Origin: RPRB01 sp035501615
GTDB taxonomy: Bacteria; Myxococcota; Myxococcia; Myxococcales; Myxococcaceae
Length of the DNA: 64,000 nt
Reading direction: 5' to 3'
NCBI GenBank assembly: GCA_035501615.1
Contig: DATJVY010000171.1
Coordinates: forward strand, 1 to 64,000
Positions 18,310 through 28,525 of the stretch are shown piece by piece. Below the pieces are notes generated by a model. The model worked only from the letters and a program-made list of their open reading frames with translations, was not told the origin of the DNA and made no database searches. A program made the position numbers and the translations under genes. Numbering within the stretch: position 1 is the first letter of the stretch; each line of letters starts with the position of its first letter.

Positions 18310-18834
18310 ATGAAGCGCTCGCTCCTCCTGGGCCTGGTCGGCGTGGCCTCGGTGCTCGCCCCATCCGGTGCCCAGGCGCAGTGGTCCGCCCGGCTCGCCC
18401 TGGAGGCGCCGCTCTACGCCCACGTCTCGAGCGGCGGCCAGAGCAGCTCCTTCGGCCTCAACGAGAGCTTCCAGCCGGCGCTCGACGTGCTCGGCAGCTA
18501 CTTCGTCTCCGACAGCGTGGGGATCGACCTCGAGCTCCGGGTCGGGATCGCCGCCACCGGGACCGGATACTCCCGCCAGCCGAGCACCCTCGGCCCGGGC
18601 GTCACCCTCGACGTGCCCGGCTTCCCGCTCTATGGACGGGCCGCGCTCCCCATCCAGCTCGAGGAAGGGACGCGGCTCTTCCTGCGGCTCGGCGGTGGGC
18701 TGAAGATCCTCGACCAGGCGTTCATCCGGATCTACGCCGAGCTCACCGTGGACCTCGCCATCGCCGGGGGGGAGGTGAGCTTCTTCGGCAGCCAGGCGGT
18801 CAACGCGAGCATCGGCCTCTGGTTCCGGCTCTGA
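18310..18834 (+). CDS. small outer-membrane beta-barrel-like protein
   Basis: A 174-residue exported protein with a clean signal peptide (about 1-23, ending AQAQ). The mature part alternates polar and hydrophobic residues in strands of 8-10 residues and ends in WFRL, an aromatic C-terminal pattern seen in outer-membrane barrels. No named family is recognised. A TAGCCT element (18295-18300) precedes the ATG by nine bases. It sits in a same-strand run of exported proteins (DUF1684, this protein, 5'-nucleotidase, lipoprotein). Confidence 0.65.
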   Translation: MKRSLLLGLVGVASVLAPSGAQAQWSARLALEAPLYAHVSSGGQSSSFGLNESFQPALDVLGSYFVSDSVGIDLELRVGIAATGTGYSRQPSTLGPGVTLDVPGFPLYGRAALPIQLEEGTRLFLRLGGGLKILDQAFIRIYAELTVDLAIAGGEVSFFGSQAVNASIGLWFRL

Positions 18835-18875
18835 GATTCGGCTCCCTGGCCGGGCTGGTGCATGCTCGGCAGTCC

Positions 18876-20498
18876 ATGTCCCGCTTGCTCCCGCTCCTCG
18901 CGCTGGTCGCCTGCGCAGGCAGTCTCCCCCCGCAGCCGGCCGCGACCGGGCCGGTCCACGTCCAGCTCCTCGCCTTCAACGACTTCCACGGCAACCTCGA
19001 GCCCCCGTCGGGCACCGTCCGGCTTCCGGACGGCACCGTCCCGTCCGGCGGAGGGGCCTGGCTCGCGGCGGAGGTGGCACGGCTCCGGGCCGAGGAGCCG
19101 GCCGCCACCCTCGTCGTCGCTGCCGGGGACCTGGTCGGCGCGAGCCCCTTGCCCTCCGCTCTCGGCCACGACGAGCCGAGCATCGCGCTGATGGACGAGC
19201 TCGGCCTGGACGTCTCGAGCGTCGGCAACCACGAGTTCGACAAGGGCGTGGACGAGCTTCTCAGGCTCCAGCGGGGCGGTTGCCGGGCCGACGAGCCCTG
19301 CAAGCCCCCATATCCCGGGGCCCACTTCGGCTACCTCGCGGCCAACGTCTTCGACCGCTCGGGGAAGACCATCCTGCCCGCCACGGCGATCCGGAAGGTG
19401 GGCGGGGTCACCGTGGGCTTCGTGGGCGTCGTGCTCCGCGAGACGCCGACCGTCGTCACTCCCACCGGGGTCGTCGGGCTCACCTTCGGGGACGAGGCGG
19501 AGGCGGTGAACGCGGCCGTCCCGAAGCTCCGCGAGGCCGGCGCCGACGCCATCGTCGTGCTCATTCACCAGGGCGGCGCGCAGGCGCCGGGGTCGCCTCC
19601 GGGCGAATGCCGCGGGTTCAGCGGCCCGCTGGTGGAGGTGGCCCAGCGCTTCCGGGGAGTGGACGTCATCGTCAGCGGACACACCCACCAGGCCTACGTC
19701 TGCCCGGCTCTCGCCGGAACGCTCACCACGAGCGCGGGGGCCTTCGGGCGGTTCGTCACCCGCATCGAGCTCGACGTCGACCCAGGGCAGCACCGGGTGC
19801 TCGCCCGAAAGGCGACACAGGTTCCGGTGACCCATGCGCTTCCGCCGGATCCGAGGGCCAAGGTCATCGTGGACCAAGCGGTGGCGGCGGCGGCCCCGCT
19901 CGCGGACCGCCGGGTGGGGCGCCTCGCGGTGGCGCTCGGCCGTGCGGCGAGCAACGCCGGCGAGTCGGCGCTGGGTGACGCCGTGGCCGATGCGCACCTC
20001 GCGGCGACCCGGAGCTCCGGCGCGGTCGCCGCCTTGACCAACTCGGGAGGGCTCCGGGCGGACCTCCCCGCCGGCGACGTCACCTACGCCCAGCTCTTCG
20101 CTGCCCAGCCCTTCGGGAACACCCTGGTCACCCTCACCCTCACCGGCGCCCAGCTCACGACCGCGCTGGAGCAGCAGTGGCAGGGGAGCAGGCCGCGCAT
20201 CCTCCAGCCGTCGGCGAGCCTGACCTACGCCTGGTCCGGAGGGGCGTCCCCCGGCGGCAAGGTGGTCGCCGGCTCGCTCAAGGTCGATGGACACGTCGTC
20301 GGCCCCGAGACCCGGGTCCGGGTGACGGTGAACAGCTTCCTGGCCACGGGCGGCGACGGCTTCGCTGCCTTCGCCGAGGGAGTGGAGCGCGTCGGCGGCC
20401 CGCCGGACCTGGACGCGCTGATCGACTACCTCCGGCCCACCCTGGACGGCCCGCCGCTTCCCCGGCCCCCGGGGCCACGGATTCAAACGCAGCCCTGA
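18876..20498 (+). CDS. 5'-nucleotidase/UshA-type metallophosphoesterase lipoprotein
   Basis: A 540-residue surface or periplasmic phosphoesterase. A lipoprotein signal ends at Cys13 (ALVAC). The calcineurin-like domain (about 28-320) has the full metal set: NDFHGN, AAGDLVG, GNHEFDKG, VLIHQGG and GHTHQAY. The C-terminal 5'-nucleotidase domain (about 335-520) has NSGGLRADLP and the YAQLFAAQPFGNTL motif. Such enzymes remove phosphate from extracellular nucleotides for salvage. The ATG at 18876 is chosen because the signal peptide begins there; the open frame runs far upstream without meaning. Confidence 0.92.
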   Translation: MSRLLPLLALVACAGSLPPQPAATGPVHVQLLAFNDFHGNLEPPSGTVRLPDGTVPSGGGAWLAAEVARLRAEEPAATLVVAAGDLVGASPLPSALGHDEPSIALMDELGLDVSSVGNHEFDKGVDELLRLQRGGCRADEPCKPPYPGAHFGYLAANVFDRSGKTILPATAIRKVGGVTVGFVGVVLRETPTVVTPTGVVGLTFGDEAEAVNAAVPKLREAGADAIVVLIHQGGAQAPGSPPGECRGFSGPLVEVAQRFRGVDVIVSGHTHQAYVCPALAGTLTTSAGAFGRFVTRIELDVDPGQHRVLARKATQVPVTHALPPDPRAKVIVDQAVAAAAPLADRRVGRLAVALGRAASNAGESALGDAVADAHLAATRSSGAVAALTNSGGLRADLPAGDVTYAQLFAAQPFGNTLVTLTLTGAQLTTALEQQWQGSRPRILQPSASLTYAWSGGASPGGKVVAGSLKVDGHVVGPETRVRVTVNSFLATGGDGFAAFAEGVERVGGPPDLDALIDYLRPTLDGPPLPRPPGPRIQTQP

Positions 20499-20745
20499 GC
20501 CACGGGCGTCGAGCGCACCTGGTTCCACGGCGTTGCGAGACGGACCAGCCTCGCCCGTACGCGCGGAGAGGTGGCCCGGCCACCGGCCCCGGGAAACCGA
20601 GGGGCTAGGCGTCCGCTGGCTCACCTCCGGGCCGCGCCCGAGCAACGCCTCGCCTTCCAGGCTGTCTACAGTGCATTCTCCGCCCGCGAGGCGAGGCGCA
20701 CCCCGGCCGAGGGGACCCGTGGAGAGCGCCGCAGTGGAGGTACCG

Positions 20746-21381
20746 ATGAACCGCGCTCACGTGGTGGGAGTCGTGCTCGCAGTCACGGCCGTCGCCGGCT
20801 GTTCCTACAACGCCGAGGGTTACCGGCTGCGCACCGGAGGTACGCGCTTCGATGCGCAGAGCGTGGGGGCCGCGCTGAACCTCTACACGCTCCAGGAGGA
20901 CGGCACCTGGGCGGGCATGAGCGGCGATCGGTACGAACGGATGGGGGACGAGATCCGGAAGGTGGGCGCGTTCGGTCCGACGCCCGCGCTGATCCCGCCC
21001 ACCGGATGGGTCACCATCGATCGCCACCCCGACGGCCTCAGCTTCACGCCCTCGTGGCTCTCGGGTCCCATCTGGACCTTCGTCACCCAGGATGGCCGGC
21101 CCATCCCGAGGAACCTCGAGGTCCCGCTGTACCTCGCCGCGACGATGGGGCTCGGCGGCCAGTGGGTGGGCATCAACGTCCCGGGCTCGGAGCTGGCGGG
21201 AATCGAGCTCAAGGCCGACTGCGGGCTCGTCCTCTTCAGCCTGAAGGAGCGTCAGGTCGCGGGTTGGGTGAGCCGCCAGGGCGCGGTCTGCCCGGCGCCC
21301 ACCTATCCACCGGGCACGGTGGCCAAGCTCGCGCAGTCCCGCCGCGAGGTCTGGGACAGCGCGGAGCGTCCGCTGGAGTGA
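20746..21381 (+). CDS. uncharacterised lipoprotein
   Basis: A 211-residue protein with a lipobox (TAVAGC, Cys19) and a GTGGAGG ribosome site five bases before the ATG. The mature region is a mix of strands and loops with two cysteines (KADCG and GAVCP). No family is recognised. It converges on the ATP-grasp gene with four bases between the stops. The 247-base gap upstream (20499-20745) shows no clear promoter or repeat. Confidence 0.65.
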   Translation: MNRAHVVGVVLAVTAVAGCSYNAEGYRLRTGGTRFDAQSVGAALNLYTLQEDGTWAGMSGDRYERMGDEIRKVGAFGPTPALIPPTGWVTIDRHPDGLSFTPSWLSGPIWTFVTQDGRPIPRNLEVPLYLAATMGLGGQWVGINVPGSELAGIELKADCGLVLFSLKERQVAGWVSRQGAVCPAPTYPPGTVAKLAQSRREVWDSAERPLE

Positions 21382-21385
21382 CCCT

Positions 21386-22411
21386 CTACGACTGCGCGGC
21401 GCGGGCTCGCTTGCCCACCGCCTCGCGCACGTTGAGGTGGTACCGCACCGCGGCCGACTCGACGATGCGCGAGACCAGCTGGGCGTAGTCGAGCCCGGCC
21501 TCCTTGGCGGCCATCGCCAGCTCGCCGGTCTTCTCGAGGTAGGGGTTGGGGTTCGCCTCGAGCATGTAGGGCTCGCCGGTCTTGGCGATGCGGAAGTCCA
21601 TGCGGGCGTAGTCCCGGAGCTTGAGCGCGCGGTAGGCCAGCCGGGTCGCGCGGTGGATGCGGGCGCGGAGCTCGTCGGAGAGGTCCTTGGCGATGACCAG
21701 CCGGGGGCTCCCCTCGGTCTCGGGGGCGAACTTCACCTCGCGGTCGGAGACCATCGGCACGGCGGGCGACCAGTTCCCGAAGTCCATCTCGATGATGGGA
21801 AGGATGGTGGGGTTGCTCGCCGGTCCCACGATGCCGACGTAGACCTCGCGGCCGTCGATGAACTCCTCGACCAGGGCCTCGTCCTGGAGGTCGTCGCGGA
21901 TCTCCCGCACCCGCTCGGTCATCTCCTGCCAGTTCTGCACCACCGAGTGCCGGCCGATGCCGATCGACGCATCGGAGCGGGCGGGCTTCACGATGAGTGG
22001 AAAGCGGAGCGTCCCCTTGGTCTCGAAGGTGTCGCTCTCGAAGACGGCGAAGTTCGGGCTCGCCACCTCGTGGAACTCGAGCAGCTGCTTGGTCAGCACC
22101 TTGTCCTGGGCCAGGAGGAGCCCCGCGGCGCCGGAGCCGGTGTACTTCACCCGGCCCATCTCCATCAGCGCGGCGACGTTGACCTCCATCCGGTAGTCGG
22201 AGGCGAAGGTCTCGCAGATGTTGAAGACCAGGTCGCACTTGGTGCGCTGGATGTCGCGGAGGATCTCGCTCACCCGATCGTCCACGGCGACGGTCGTCGC
22301 CTGGTGGCCGAGCGCCGTCAGGGCCTCGGTGAGCTGCGTCACCACCGGATCCACCTCGTCGCCCTTGGGCTGGTAGTGGAGGATGGCGATCTTCAGCGAG
22401 GGGAGCGGCAT
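21386..22411 (-). CDS. D-Ala-D-Ala ligase-like ATP-grasp enzyme
   Basis: A 341-residue cytoplasmic ligase with the ATP-grasp fold of the Ddl group. Visible segments are YTGSGAAGLLLAQDK, FPLIVKPARSDASIGIG (ATP lysine and Ser/Gly loop), EEFIDGREVYVGI, DYARMDFRIA and LEANPNP, holding the Mg-binding Glu/Asn. The HGxxGED substrate loop of true D-Ala-D-Ala ligases is replaced by NICETFASDYRMEV, and the NTxPG motif by NPNPYLE. It probably joins other carboxylate and amino substrates. It follows the metallopeptidase gene by 36 bases and likely acts with it. No mur genes are nearby. Confidence 0.85.
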   Translation of the reverse strand: MPLPSLKIAILHYQPKGDEVDPVVTQLTEALTALGHQATTVAVDDRVSEILRDIQRTKCDLVFNICETFASDYRMEVNVAALMEMGRVKYTGSGAAGLLLAQDKVLTKQLLEFHEVASPNFAVFESDTFETKGTLRFPLIVKPARSDASIGIGRHSVVQNWQEMTERVREIRDDLQDEALVEEFIDGREVYVGIVGPASNPTILPIIEMDFGNWSPAVPMVSDREVKFAPETEGSPRLVIAKDLSDELRARIHRATRLAYRALKLRDYARMDFRIAKTGEPYMLEANPNPYLEKTGELAMAAKEAGLDYAQLVSRIVESAAVRYHLNVREAVGKRARAAQS

Positions 22412-22447
22412 TCGCGGCGCAAGATTACGCCGCTTGCCGCGATTCGG

Positions 22448-23626
22448 CTACTCGGTGTCGAAGAGTCGGCCGGTGTAGAGCTCGTTCATCGCCAGCGCGG
22501 TGACCAGCGAGCCGAGGTTCGCGACGTATCCACTGGCCCGATCGGGCGAGGCGGTGAGCTTCAGCTGATCGGTGCGGTCCGTCAGGTGGTCGACGACGCT
22601 GCGGACCACCGCGCGGTTCACGCCCGAGTACTGGGTCGCGGCCTGGATGAGCGTCTGCCGCTGGTCGCGGAGCATCTGCGCCGCCGAGGCCGGGGCCGAG
22701 CCGGGCGGCTCGAAGAGCTGGAAGAGCTCGGTGTCGAGCTTCTCGCCGATCTCCAGGTCCACCCTCTCGGCCAGATCGCGGAGGCGGTAGTAGTCGGCGA
22801 CCGTCTCCTCCATCTGGTCGGCGTCGATGTCGTGGGTATCGAGGGCGACCTGGGGGGGCCGGCGGCCGAGCTCGGCCGCGGTCGCGTCCACGTACTGGAG
22901 CTTCTTCAGGGCCGCGCCCCAGTTCCGGTACCGCTGGCGCCAGTCCAGGTTCGGGGTGAGCCACACCGCGAACGTCTCGGCGAAGTCTTCGTCGGGGTGC
23001 TTCTGCGCGTACCAGCCCGGGATGTGCGTGACGTAGGCTCGGCTGAAGGGCTTGGGCTTGAAGTCTTCCTTGTAGGGCTGGTGGTAGTCGCCGAAGAGCG
23101 TCTTCCAGGCGGGGGTCTCGTAGAGCCGGTAGGCGTAGTTGAAGCAGTGCCCCGCCTCGTGACGGAGGTACATCAGGATCTCGCGCTCGGACTCGACGCC
23201 GCCGCCCAGCTCGCCCTCGATCGACTGGAGGGCGGGGTTGGCCAGGTAGAACGGGATGCCGATGACCGGGATGCCCGAGGGGCAGCCCCACTCGTCGCTC
23301 AGGTAGCACTGGGGCTTGATCTCGATGCCCCGTGCCGCGAGCTCCTCGTGGAGCTGGTGGATGAGGCGCTCGAGGTGTGTCCCGGAGAGCTGGAGCCGAA
23401 GGTCCTTGATGCGGGCCCGGAGCAGGGCCTGCCGCTCCGGACGGAGGGCCGGCTGCGCGCGGTCGCGGGGGTCGGGCTGCTGGCGCTCGTGGAAGGCCGG
23501 CGGACCCGGCGGAGGCGCCGCGACCGGCTGCGGCGGTCGCTCCCGTGCCTCCGGCTGGGCCTTGTCGGGCGTCGCGGGCTGCGTCGGCTGGGGCTGCGCC
23601 TGGGCGGTGGCGGGGGAGGGGGTCAC
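22448..23626 (-). CDS. putative gluzincin-type zinc metallopeptidase
   Basis: A 392-residue protein. Residues 1-65 are low-complexity, Pro/Gln/Ala-rich. The catalytic core has LRHEAGH (HExxH at 156-160) and, 57 residues later, DEDFAETFA with Glu217 as the probable third zinc ligand. This matches the putative zinc-binding metallopeptidase group. Two cysteines (QCYLS, WGCPS) precede the core. Starting from GTG 23626 there is no obvious signal peptide, so it may be cytoplasmic. It is the first gene of the operon with the ATP-grasp ligase, suggesting a peptide or amino-acid conjugate pathway with both ligation and hydrolysis. Confidence 0.75.
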   Translation of the reverse strand: MTPSPATAQAQPQPTQPATPDKAQPEARERPPQPVAAPPPGPPAFHERQQPDPRDRAQPALRPERQALLRARIKDLRLQLSGTHLERLIHQLHEELAARGIEIKPQCYLSDEWGCPSGIPVIGIPFYLANPALQSIEGELGGGVESEREILMYLRHEAGHCFNYAYRLYETPAWKTLFGDYHQPYKEDFKPKPFSRAYVTHIPGWYAQKHPDEDFAETFAVWLTPNLDWRQRYRNWGAALKKLQYVDATAAELGRRPPQVALDTHDIDADQMEETVADYYRLRDLAERVDLEIGEKLDTELFQLFEPPGSAPASAAQMLRDQRQTLIQAATQYSGVNRAVVRSVVDHLTDRTDQLKLTASPDRASGYVANLGSLVTALAMNELYTGRLFDTE

Positions 23627-23712
23627 GGCAGGAGGCCACCTTAACCAGTCCGGGCGGTGGTCGGCTTCCCGACCCCGGAGGGGCGGTTTCGGACCCCAGA
23701 AGCGGAGTCAAG

Positions 23713-24423
23713 TCATTGAAATAATTTGAGTTTGCTCAGCGACCGACCAAGCGTGCGAATGGCTCCTTCCCAGACCCTCATCTCGGTCCGGGTGAGCCCG
23801 GCGCGCCGCCAGGGAGCGACGAGGGGAGCCACGCCAGCCCGGCCAGGACGGACGAACCCGACGGTCCGGAGAACGCCGTCGAGCAGCTCCTCCAGCCGGC
23901 GCAGCTCGGCGTTGGTTCCGGTCCGCGGCGCCGCTCCGGCGGGCCTCGCAGGAGCTCGCCACAGCGCGAACGCGTAGAGGCACACCGCCTGGGCGAGGTT
24001 CAGCGATGGCTGGCGCGCGTCGGCGGGGATGCGGCTGAGCGCATGGCAGCGGGCGAGGTCCTCGCGGCCGAGGCCGGTCCGCTCGTCGCCGAACACCAGC
24101 GCCACGCGTCCCGGCCGGCGGGCCGCCTCGGCGGCGAAGGCCTCCGGGTCGATGGGGACGGGCCGGAGCCGCGTCCGTCCCGACGTGCCGACCACCCAGC
24201 TGCAGTCGGCCACTGCCTCCTCGAGGGTGGCAGAGAGGCGTGCCGAGGCGAGGACGTCCTCGGCGCCGACGGCGAGGGCGCGGGCTCGGGCGTCATCCGG
24301 ATTCCAGGGCGGACGCACCCAGGTCCAGTCCGACTGTCCGAAGTTCTTCAGCGCGCGGGCGGCTGCCCCCAGGTTCTCCGGCGTGCGGGGGTGGACCAGG
24401 ACGAAGCGGACGGGGATGGGCAT
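23713..24423 (-). CDS. trmJ: tRNA (cytidine/uridine-2'-O-)-methyltransferase TrmJ-like
   Basis: A 236-residue SPOUT methyltransferase that 2'-O-methylates tRNA position 32 with S-adenosylmethionine. The trefoil-knot motifs are all present: HPRTPENLGAAARALKNFG near the N-terminus, VFGDERTGL in the middle and SLNLAQAVCLYAF toward the knot. The C-terminal helices (about 165-236) match the TrmJ dimer extension rather than plain TrmL. It lies alone, 86 bases upstream of the metallopeptidase operon on the same strand and divergent from thiC. Confidence 0.85.
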   Translation of the reverse strand: MPIPVRFVLVHPRTPENLGAAARALKNFGQSDWTWVRPPWNPDDARARALAVGAEDVLASARLSATLEEAVADCSWVVGTSGRTRLRPVPIDPEAFAAEAARRPGRVALVFGDERTGLGREDLARCHALSRIPADARQPSLNLAQAVCLYAFALWRAPARPAGAAPRTGTNAELRRLEELLDGVLRTVGFVRPGRAGVAPLVAPWRRAGLTRTEMRVWEGAIRTLGRSLSKLKLFQ

Positions 24424-24451
24424 GGGAGCGCGAGGCGAGCAGGAGGAACCG

Positions 24452-24616
24452 ATGGAGGCGATCTACGACGATCCGTCCCCGGCCCATCGGCTTCCTCCGC
24501 TTCGAGGACGGCGCTCCCGGTGGCCGAGACACGGGCGTCGCCGACTGGACTCCGCCGGCTCCCGATTGCCCCCCAGGCACCGTGGGTTCGGGTACTGTGT
24601 CGCGCATCGCTGCTAG
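24452..24616 (+). CDS. doubtful 54-residue open frame upstream of the TPP riboswitch
   Basis: The ATG is preceded at five bases by a perfect AGGAGG (24441-24446), which is why it is listed. The first 12 codons (MEAIYDDPSPAH) have coding-like GC3. After that the signal shifts into another frame (IGFLRFEDGAPGG), as if a frameshift had occurred. The stop lies in the first bases of the riboswitch. It may be a decayed gene or a leader peptide; no family is recognised. Apart from it and the riboswitch, the 332 bases between trmJ and thiC hold nothing I can identify. Confidence 0.25.
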   Translation: MEAIYDDPSPAHRLPPLRGRRSRWPRHGRRRLDSAGSRLPPRHRGFGYCVAHRC

Positions 24617-24710
24617 GGGTGCCGGACCCGCTTCGCTGGGGCTCGGCTGAGACGGCCGGTGGCCGGACCCTCGGAACCTGAACCGGGTGATGCCGGCGGA
24701 GGGAAGCAGC
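24609..24710 (+). ncRNA. TPP (THI-element) riboswitch controlling thiC
   Basis: The conserved core is plain: AGGGGTGCCG (24615-24624), CTGAGA (24646-24651), then ACCC, GAACCTGAACCGGGTGATGC and the GGCGGAGGGAAG closing segment. P1 forms between GCTGC (24609-24613) and GCAGC (24706-24710). The thiC ATG is 46 bases downstream and the GTGGGAG ribosome site lies between, so thiamine pyrophosphate most likely represses translation of thiC. Confidence 0.93.
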
Positions 24711-24755
24711 GAACGGAGCCGCCCGGCCCCGTCCCTCCGCGGCGGTGGGAGTGTC

Positions 24756-26594
<1,839 letters not shown>

Positions 26595-26606
26595 GCGAGG
26601 CGCCGC

Positions 26607-27224
26607 TCAGGGAGAGGTGCAGGGCGGCAGCGGGAGGGCGCCCTCGCTGGCCATCGCGATCTGGAGTCCGATGAAGTCGCAGCGCCGGGCGACGAAGGGG
26701 CCCTCGATCCGGGTCCCATCGTCGAGCGTGACCGTGACGCTGCCCTGCGCGGTCTGATCGTCCAGGTGGTCGATGCTCACCGTGCCGCCGCCGAGCACCT
26801 CGTGCCGGGAGAGACAGGCGCCCCGCCGCTCCGCGTACCCGCCGCCGGTGGAGCCGACGGGATTCGCCGGGTCGAACGCGCTCACCGCGGCGTAGCTGCC
26901 CGTGGGGACGGTGCCGGTGTTCAGCCGGATCACCTCCCAGTTCAGGGCGTTGATGGTCGTCGGGGGCGGGCCTGGACTCGCGTCCCAGCAGTTCCAGGCG
27001 GCATCGGCGATGGTGAGGTTGAAGCCCGTCCCCTCGAGCGGCGTTCCGAAGTCGGTCCCGCCGTCCGGCAGGGTCGTCGTCGGATAGATGGCTGCCCCGG
27101 ACATGACGAACAGCGCGTTGCCGGCCTGGAACTGGACCGGCCCGCTCCGGGTCTGAACGTCCGTCGTCGGTGCTCCGCCGCAGGCGAGCGCGAGCAGGAC
27201 TCCGGCGACGAGAGCAGGGCGCAC
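26607..27224 (-). CDS. uncharacterised lipoprotein
   Basis: A 205-residue exported protein with a lipobox (LLALAC, Cys15) from a GTG start at 27224. The mature sequence is beta-rich, with many Gly/Thr turns and paired cysteines (WNCWD, RGACLS, RRCDF, PPCTS). No family is recognised. Its stop is 12 bases from the convergent thiC stop. The open frame continues upstream into the response-regulator gene region, but only the GTG at 27224 gives a sensible signal peptide. Confidence 0.65.
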   Translation of the reverse strand: MRPALVAGVLLALACGGAPTTDVQTRSGPVQFQAGNALFVMSGAAIYPTTTLPDGGTDFGTPLEGTGFNLTIADAAWNCWDASPGPPPTTINALNWEVIRLNTGTVPTGSYAAVSAFDPANPVGSTGGGYAERRGACLSRHEVLGGGTVSIDHLDDQTAQGSVTVTLDDGTRIEGPFVARRCDFIGLQIAMASEGALPLPPCTSP

Positions 27225-27256
27225 GACGGGTGCTTCCGAGGGGATGCCCGGGCGGT

Positions 27257-28447
27257 CTATCGCTGCCCCTGGGCGATGCGGGCGGCGACGTCGTTGTCGA
27301 CCGAGTCCAGCGCCCGGTCCAGCGCCTCCTCGGCGTCGCGCGCGTCCTGCTCCACCTGGGCGGTCTCGCGCGCCTTGGCGGCGGCCATGTCTTCCTTGAT
27401 CCGCCGGAGGTTCTTCACCCCGATGTCCATGAACGCCCGGACCACCTCGGGATCGAACTGCGAGCCCGCGCAGCGCTGGATCTCGTCCACCGAGTTCTCG
27501 AACGTCGTCCCCCGGCGGTAGGGCCGGTCGGAGGTCATCGCGTCGAGCGTGTCGGCGACGGCGAAGATGCGGGCCCCGATGTGGATCTCCTCGCCGCGGA
27601 GGCCGCGCGGATAGCCCCGACCGTCGAAGCGCTCCTGGTGGCTGAGGACGATGGCCGCCGGGGTGTTCAGGAACTCGATGCTCCGGATCATGTCGTAGCC
27701 GATGTCCGGATGCTTCCGCATCTCCTTCCACTCCTCGGGAGTGAGCTTCGCGGGCTTGAGGAGCACCGCGTCGGAGACGCCGATCTTGCCGATGTCGTGG
27801 AGCAGGGCGCCGCGGCCGATCTCCTCCAGCTCCGGGCCGCGCAGGCCCAGGCGCTCGGCGATCGCCTCGGTGTACTTCACGACGCGCTGGCTGTGGTCGC
27901 TGGTCTCGTGCTCGCGGGCGTCGAGCGCCCGGACGAGCGCGAGCAGCGTCGTCTGGTAGGTGTTCTGGATGTCCCGGAGCGCCGTCCGGAGCTCGCCGGT
28001 CCGGTCGCGCACCTTCCGCTCCAGCTTCTTCTGGTACCGCTTGCGGGCCAGCTCGATGCGCCGCTTTGCCAGTGCGCGCTCGATGGCGCGGATGAGGTCG
28101 GTGAGCTTCGGCGGCTTGAGCAGGTAATCGACCGCGCCGCGCCGGAGGCAGTCCACCGCTGCCTCGGTGTCACCGTACCCGGTGAGCATGATCACCGCGG
28201 TCTCGGGATAGCGCTCGCGAAATGCCTCGAGGAGCCAGATGCCATCCCGTCCAGGCATCTTCATGTCGCTGATGACCAGCGGTGGCGCCTCGGCCGCCGC
28301 CACGTCGAGCGCCGCCTCGGCCGAGCTGGCGGTGCGACACTCGTACCCTTCCTCCTGGAGGAGCACCGAGATCACGTCGCGGACGGATGCATCGTCGTCG
28401 ACGATCAGGATGCGGGTCGGCGCAGCCAGGTTGTCCACGAGTTGCAT
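27257..28447 (-). CDS. response regulator with HD-GYP domain (probable c-di-GMP phosphodiesterase)
   Basis: A 396-residue RpfG-type protein. The receiver domain (about 10-125) has the acidic pocket (VDDD, 17-19), phosphoacceptor Asp61 (SDMKMPG), Thr89 and Lys111. A coiled-coil linker (about 125-165, RKRYQKKLERKVRDRT) leads to the HD-GYP domain (about 170-345), with HDIGKIG, HPDIGYDMI and HQERFDGRGYP, the full HHExxDGxGYP-type signature. The C-terminal 50 residues are Ala/Glu/Asp-rich and helical. An active c-di-GMP phosphodiesterase is likely. No histidine kinase is adjacent. The PilZ protein at 5.9 kb shows c-di-GMP signalling elsewhere in the window. Confidence 0.93.
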   Translation of the reverse strand: MQLVDNLAAPTRILIVDDDASVRDVISVLLQEEGYECRTASSAEAALDVAAAEAPPLVISDMKMPGRDGIWLLEAFRERYPETAVIMLTGYGDTEAAVDCLRRGAVDYLLKPPKLTDLIRAIERALAKRRIELARKRYQKKLERKVRDRTGELRTALRDIQNTYQTTLLALVRALDAREHETSDHSQRVVKYTEAIAERLGLRGPELEEIGRGALLHDIGKIGVSDAVLLKPAKLTPEEWKEMRKHPDIGYDMIRSIEFLNTPAAIVLSHQERFDGRGYPRGLRGEEIHIGARIFAVADTLDAMTSDRPYRRGTTFENSVDEIQRCAGSQFDPEVVRAFMDIGVKNLRRIKEDMAAAKARETAQVEQDARDAEEALDRALDSVDNDVAARIAQGQR

Positions 28448-28525
28448 CCTAGGGTTCCGCCCTCCGGCGCTGCCACGGGGCGGCGTCGACCCCCTCGGGT
28501 CGGCGCGCCAGCGCGTTCACGGCTG

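Noticed and set aside
18800..20645. Large minus-strand frames opposite the 5'-nucleotidase.
   Set aside because: Antisense readings with Arg/Gly/Pro-rich noise and no motif.
20499..20745. A riboswitch or small RNA in the 247-base gap before the lipoprotein.
   Set aside because: No conserved aptamer core or strong hairpin pattern was visible on either strand.
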